DNA of 64,000 nt from Halohasta salina (GTDB lineage Archaea > Halobacteriota > Halobacteria > Halobacteriales > Haloferacaceae), in NCBI RefSeq assembly GCF_024178165.1, contig NZ_JAMZIE010000001.1, positions 186,001-250,000 on the forward strand, read 5' to 3'. Shown here piece by piece: positions 61,788 to 64,000 of this stretch; positions within the stretch are counted from its first letter, which is position 1; every line of letters starts with the position of its first letter. A program made the translations under genes and the position numbers. The notes beneath the pieces were generated by a model. That model was not told the DNA's origin, made no database searches, and was given only the letters and a program-made list of their open reading frames with translations.

Positions 61788-61804
61788 CGTCGTTGCGGCA
61801 CCGC

Positions 61805-62005
61805 TCACGCGTTGTTCATCCGTAACGTCGTCTCCGCGCCGCAGTCGACACAGCGGGTAACCCGGTAGGGCTCCCGGGAGAACTCCGCGTTTTCGGGTTT
61901 CTGGCTCTCGGTGCGGATCTCGACGCGGACGGCGTGAGGCGTCTCACGGCCACACTGCGAACAGTACTCGACGGTGTTGTCCGGGGTGGAGGGCGTCGTG
62001 GCCAT
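61805..62005 (-). CDS. Small zinc-ribbon protein (DUF7835-like)
   Basis: 66 residues with two CxxC knuckles: 'EYCSQCGRETPHAV' and 'TRCVDCGAETTLRM'. The spacing (about 35 residues) suits one zinc ribbon. Haloarchaea carry many such small zinc proteins of uncertain function. ATG 62005 preferred; the frame extends a little upstream. Convergent with map (17 bases). Confidence 0.78.
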   Translation of the reverse strand: MATTPSTPDNTVEYCSQCGRETPHAVRVEIRTESQKPENAEFSREPYRVTRCVDCGAETTLRMNNA

Positions 62006-62093
62006 ATGGCCGCAGGTAGGCCGCACACGGGAATAAAACCAGTATCCGACAATCCTGAATGTTCGGTCGGTGATCAGTCAGTAGTCACTGCCT

Positions 62094-62130
62094 AACGGAC
62101 ATGACTATACGTTCTTAGTGGCTGTCCGTT
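62094..62130. promoter_or_regulatory. Inverted repeat around the HIT-gene promoter
   Basis: AACGGACA, 21 bases, TGTCCGTT: perfect 8-bp arms enclosing 'actatac' (62104-62110), a TATA-like box 24-30 bases before the HIT gene ATG (62134). A dimeric regulator bound here would block TBP. Confidence 0.4.
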
Positions 62131-62133
62131 CGT

Positions 62134-62679
62134 ATGGACCAGATCTTCGCCCCGTGGCGGATCGACTGGGTCGAGCGCGACGACAAGAACGCCGACCTCG
62201 ATGGCTGTCCCTTCTGCGTACTGCCGCAACGGGACGCCGACCGGTCGAACCTCGTCGTCGCCGAAAGCGACGCCGCGTTCGTCCTGCTCAACAACTATCC
62301 CTACAATCCCGGCCACGCGATGGTAATCCCGCGTCGACACGTCGGCAGCTACGAGGACCTCACCGAAGCCGAACTGTTGGACCACGCCCGGCTCAAACAG
62401 GTCACGCTCCGCGCGCTGGATGCGGGTCTCCATCCCGACGGGGTCAATACGGGCATGAACCTCGGCGAGGGTGCCGGTGGCTCGATCGGCGACCACATCC
62501 ACACCCACATCGTCCCGCGCTGGAGGGGCGACACCAACTTCATGCCGGTGGTCGGTGAGACGAACGTCATCGTCGAGGCCGTCGACGACACCTACGAGCG
62601 ACTCCACGAGGGGTTCGCCGCCCAGCCCGAAGCGGTCAGTGACGACCCCGAATCGGCCGTCGAGATCGCCTTCGAGTAA
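62134..62679 (+). CDS. HIT-family hydrolase
   Basis: 181 residues. The HIT motif is 'GDHIHTHIVPRW' (HxHxHxx). A Cys pair near the N-terminus, 'GCPFCVLPQ', suggests zinc binding, as in the Fhit/archaeal HIT branch with an N-terminal CxxC. 'LLNNYPYNPGHAMVIPRRHVGSYEDLTEAE' is the conserved nucleotide-binding segment. Likely hydrolyses dinucleoside polyphosphates or adenylylated compounds. Confidence 0.92.
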   Translation: MDQIFAPWRIDWVERDDKNADLDGCPFCVLPQRDADRSNLVVAESDAAFVLLNNYPYNPGHAMVIPRRHVGSYEDLTEAELLDHARLKQVTLRALDAGLHPDGVNTGMNLGEGAGGSIGDHIHTHIVPRWRGDTNFMPVVGETNVIVEAVDDTYERLHEGFAAQPEAVSDDPESAVEIAFE

Positions 62680-62721
62680 CGAGACCTGCCGACTTTTAGG
62701 CGGCCACACGAATTCTCAGGC

Positions 62722-63567
62722 ATGGAGGAGCTACAGACGCCCGTTCTCGACAACCATCTGCATCTCGACCCCAAGCGGGGCCGCGGGATGGAGGCAGTCG
62801 AGGAGTTCGCCCGCCTCGGCGGCACCCACCTGTTGATCGTCAACCAACCGTCGTGGAAACTCGGCGTCGACTCGACGGACCCGGAGGATTTCAGACCGGT
62901 GTTCGAGACCACTATCGGGATCGTCGAGGAGGCAACCGACCACCTGCCGGGCCGGGCGTGGCCAATCCTCGGGGCCCATCCGGGGCTGATCAGTCGGCTC
63001 GTCGAGGATCGCGGCTGTTCGCCCGCCGAGGCCCGCGACTGCATGCAGGGCGTGCTCGATATCGCTGCCGACTACGTCCGCGAGGGGAAGGCCCTCGGCC
63101 TCAAATCGGGTCGACCACATTACGACGTAAGCGACGCGGTGTGGGACGCCTCGAACGACGTGATGAAACACGCCTTCGAGCTGGGAGCGGAGGTCGACTG
63201 TGCGGTCCAGCTCCACACCGAGGCCAGCGAGGACCTCACCGAGGTCGCCGAGTGGGCCGAAGATCGCGGGCTCCCCGCCCACCGGGTCGTCAAACACTAC
63301 GCTGGCGGGCGGCTCGCCGGCCCGACGCCGAGCGTGATGAGCAACAAAGACTGGATCGAGACCGCCGCCGAGTCGGGCGAGCCGTTCCTGATGGAGACCG
63401 ACTTCATCGACGATCCCGACCGACCCGGTGCGGTTCTGGGCCCGAAGACGGTCCCACGGCGCGTGCGGTGGCTCCACGAGCAGGGGTACGATGAGGCGAT
63501 CCGGAGGGCCCACGTCGAGATCCCCGAGCGCGTCTACGGGATCGACACCGAGTCGACGCTCTCGTGA
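62722..63567 (+). CDS. TatD-like metal-dependent hydrolase
   Basis: 281 residues. 'LDNHLHLDPKRGRGMEAVEEF' carries the HxH metal ligands, 'PILGAHPGL' and 'AVQLHTEASEDLTEVAEWAE' further ligands, 'HRVVKHYAGG' a His and 'FLMETDFIDDP' the acidic residue. Archaeal TatD-related amidohydrolases; possible nuclease activity or another amidohydrolase substrate. Follows the HIT gene by 42 bases on the same strand. Confidence 0.85.
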   Translation: MEELQTPVLDNHLHLDPKRGRGMEAVEEFARLGGTHLLIVNQPSWKLGVDSTDPEDFRPVFETTIGIVEEATDHLPGRAWPILGAHPGLISRLVEDRGCSPAEARDCMQGVLDIAADYVREGKALGLKSGRPHYDVSDAVWDASNDVMKHAFELGAEVDCAVQLHTEASEDLTEVAEWAEDRGLPAHRVVKHYAGGRLAGPTPSVMSNKDWIETAAESGEPFLMETDFIDDPDRPGAVLGPKTVPRRVRWLHEQGYDEAIRRAHVEIPERVYGIDTESTLS

Positions 63568-63578
63568 GTTGCTTCGGC

Positions 63579-64000
63579 TTACTGTTCGACGATGATCGCA
63601 CCGCGCATGCCGATCGATTTGTGTGGGAGACTGGCGTACCTGTAGACGCCGGGTTCGTCGAACGTGTGTTCGAAGGTCGCGTCGGCGTCGCTTGTCAGCT
63701 CTCCGGAGTCGATGTCGCGTTCCTCGAAGCTGATCGTCGCCGTGGGGCTTTCGGCGCTCCATTCCCACGTCACGGTCGTGTCGGGTGATATCCGGAGCAC
63801 TACAGGCGCGAACGCCAAGCTGCCGCCGTTGCCATCAGCACCGACAGTGATCGATGCGGTCTCGGCGTCGGTTCGGTCGGTGATTTCGCCATCGAAGTTG
63901 CTGCTGTGGACGACCCATTCGTCGACCGTCTCGTAGCCGGTCGACGGCGGCTCGTCGACCACGACGAGCCCTTTCATCCCGTCGTCCCGATCCGGCTCCG
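63579..64000 (-). CDS. Tandem halocyanin-like protein with degenerate last domain, 5' part outside window
   Basis: The frame is open to the right edge of the window, so the N-terminus is missing. The first visible residues ('..DDGMKGLVVVDEPP') look like the end of a normal halocyanin domain (GMKGxVVV). A second domain of ~125 residues follows and ends 'YASLPHKSIGMRGAIIVEQ'. In canonical halocyanins this reads 'Y-x-C-x-P-H'; here the type-1 copper Cys is Ser, and the earlier His region ('GHNV') reads 'SPTATISF'. This domain probably cannot bind copper. Confidence 0.8.
   Translation of the reverse strand, partial: EPDRDDGMKGLVVVDEPPSTGYETVDEWVVHSSNFDGEITDRTDAETASITVGADGNGGSLAFAPVVLRISPDTTVTWEWSAESPTATISFEERDIDSGELTSDADATFEHTFDEPGVYRYASLPHKSIGMRGAIIVEQ

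Overview
The window is a stretch of a haloarchaeal (class Halobacteria) chromosome. Three things point to this: GC-rich DNA with very acidic predicted proteins, archaeal marker genes (ribosomal protein S17e, archaeal DnaG, type II methionine aminopeptidase, CofD of the coenzyme F420 pathway, halocyanin, a HalOD1-domain protein), and many apparently leaderless genes with a TATA-like box about 25-30 bases before the start codon. I see no insertion sequence, prophage or CRISPR array. The genus cannot be fixed from what I can see.

Layout. 1-5380: tail of an amino-acid permease/UspA fusion, a DUF5781-type protein, a two-TM potassium channel with RCK domains, and a secreted surface protein with an internal duplication. 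5517-19470: a nickel/urea region of about 14 kb. A minus-strand urease operon (ureB-C-A-G-D-E-F) is followed by a minus-strand nickel ECF transporter (nikM-N-Q-O). The nickel regulator nikR is divergent from it, with a perfect inverted repeat between them, and a plus-strand urea ABC transporter (urtABCDE) follows. Together these cover urea import, nickel import, nickel insertion by UreDEFG and urea hydrolysis. 19556-19908: two minus-strand tRNAs (anticodons CAU and GUU), next to the CCA-adding enzyme.

19975-34500 is mostly housekeeping: MutY, two small proteins of unknown role (one a ribbon-helix-helix protein), an FMN reductase, BirA, a tightly overlapping four-gene operon (cofD, a Dus-like TIM barrel, a CitG-like protein, DUF447), S17e, a geranylgeranyl-reductase-like flavoprotein, a LOV-like domain protein without the photoactive cysteine, a 2-hydroxyacid dehydrogenase, a CBS protein, asd and a Ca2+/cation antiporter. 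34500-37610 looks more accessory: a lipoprotein, a 631-base gene-free stretch carrying the second copy of a ~90-base repeat, and a two-gene unit of a Met/Gly-rich SHOCT protein with a permease holding two YHS domains. 37700-48620: an enolase-superfamily protein, YqjF/DUF2071, a CBS protein whose C-terminus resembles ribosome-hibernation factors, an isolated Rieske protein, two tandem moeA paralogues, and Hsp20 followed by a UbiB-family kinase.

48616-64000: photolyase, a lipoprotein facing a Tat-exported trypsin-like protease, a Na+/solute symporter with its DUF3311 partner, dnaG, a GNAT acetyltransferase and a DUF92 protein, a pair of cis-prenyltransferase homologues of which one has lost its catalytic residues, isocitrate dehydrogenase, a HalOD1 protein, map, a zinc ribbon, a HIT hydrolase, a TatD-like hydrolase, and the 3' part of a tandem halocyanin whose last domain lacks copper ligands.

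Points most worth checking: the NikR operator candidate (13661-13688), the 27-codon frame overlapping the urtA start (14507-14590), the cysteine-less LOV protein (29888-30415), the CBS/hibernation-factor-like fusion (39678-40814), and the NgBR-like cis-prenyltransferase paralogue (57214-57819).
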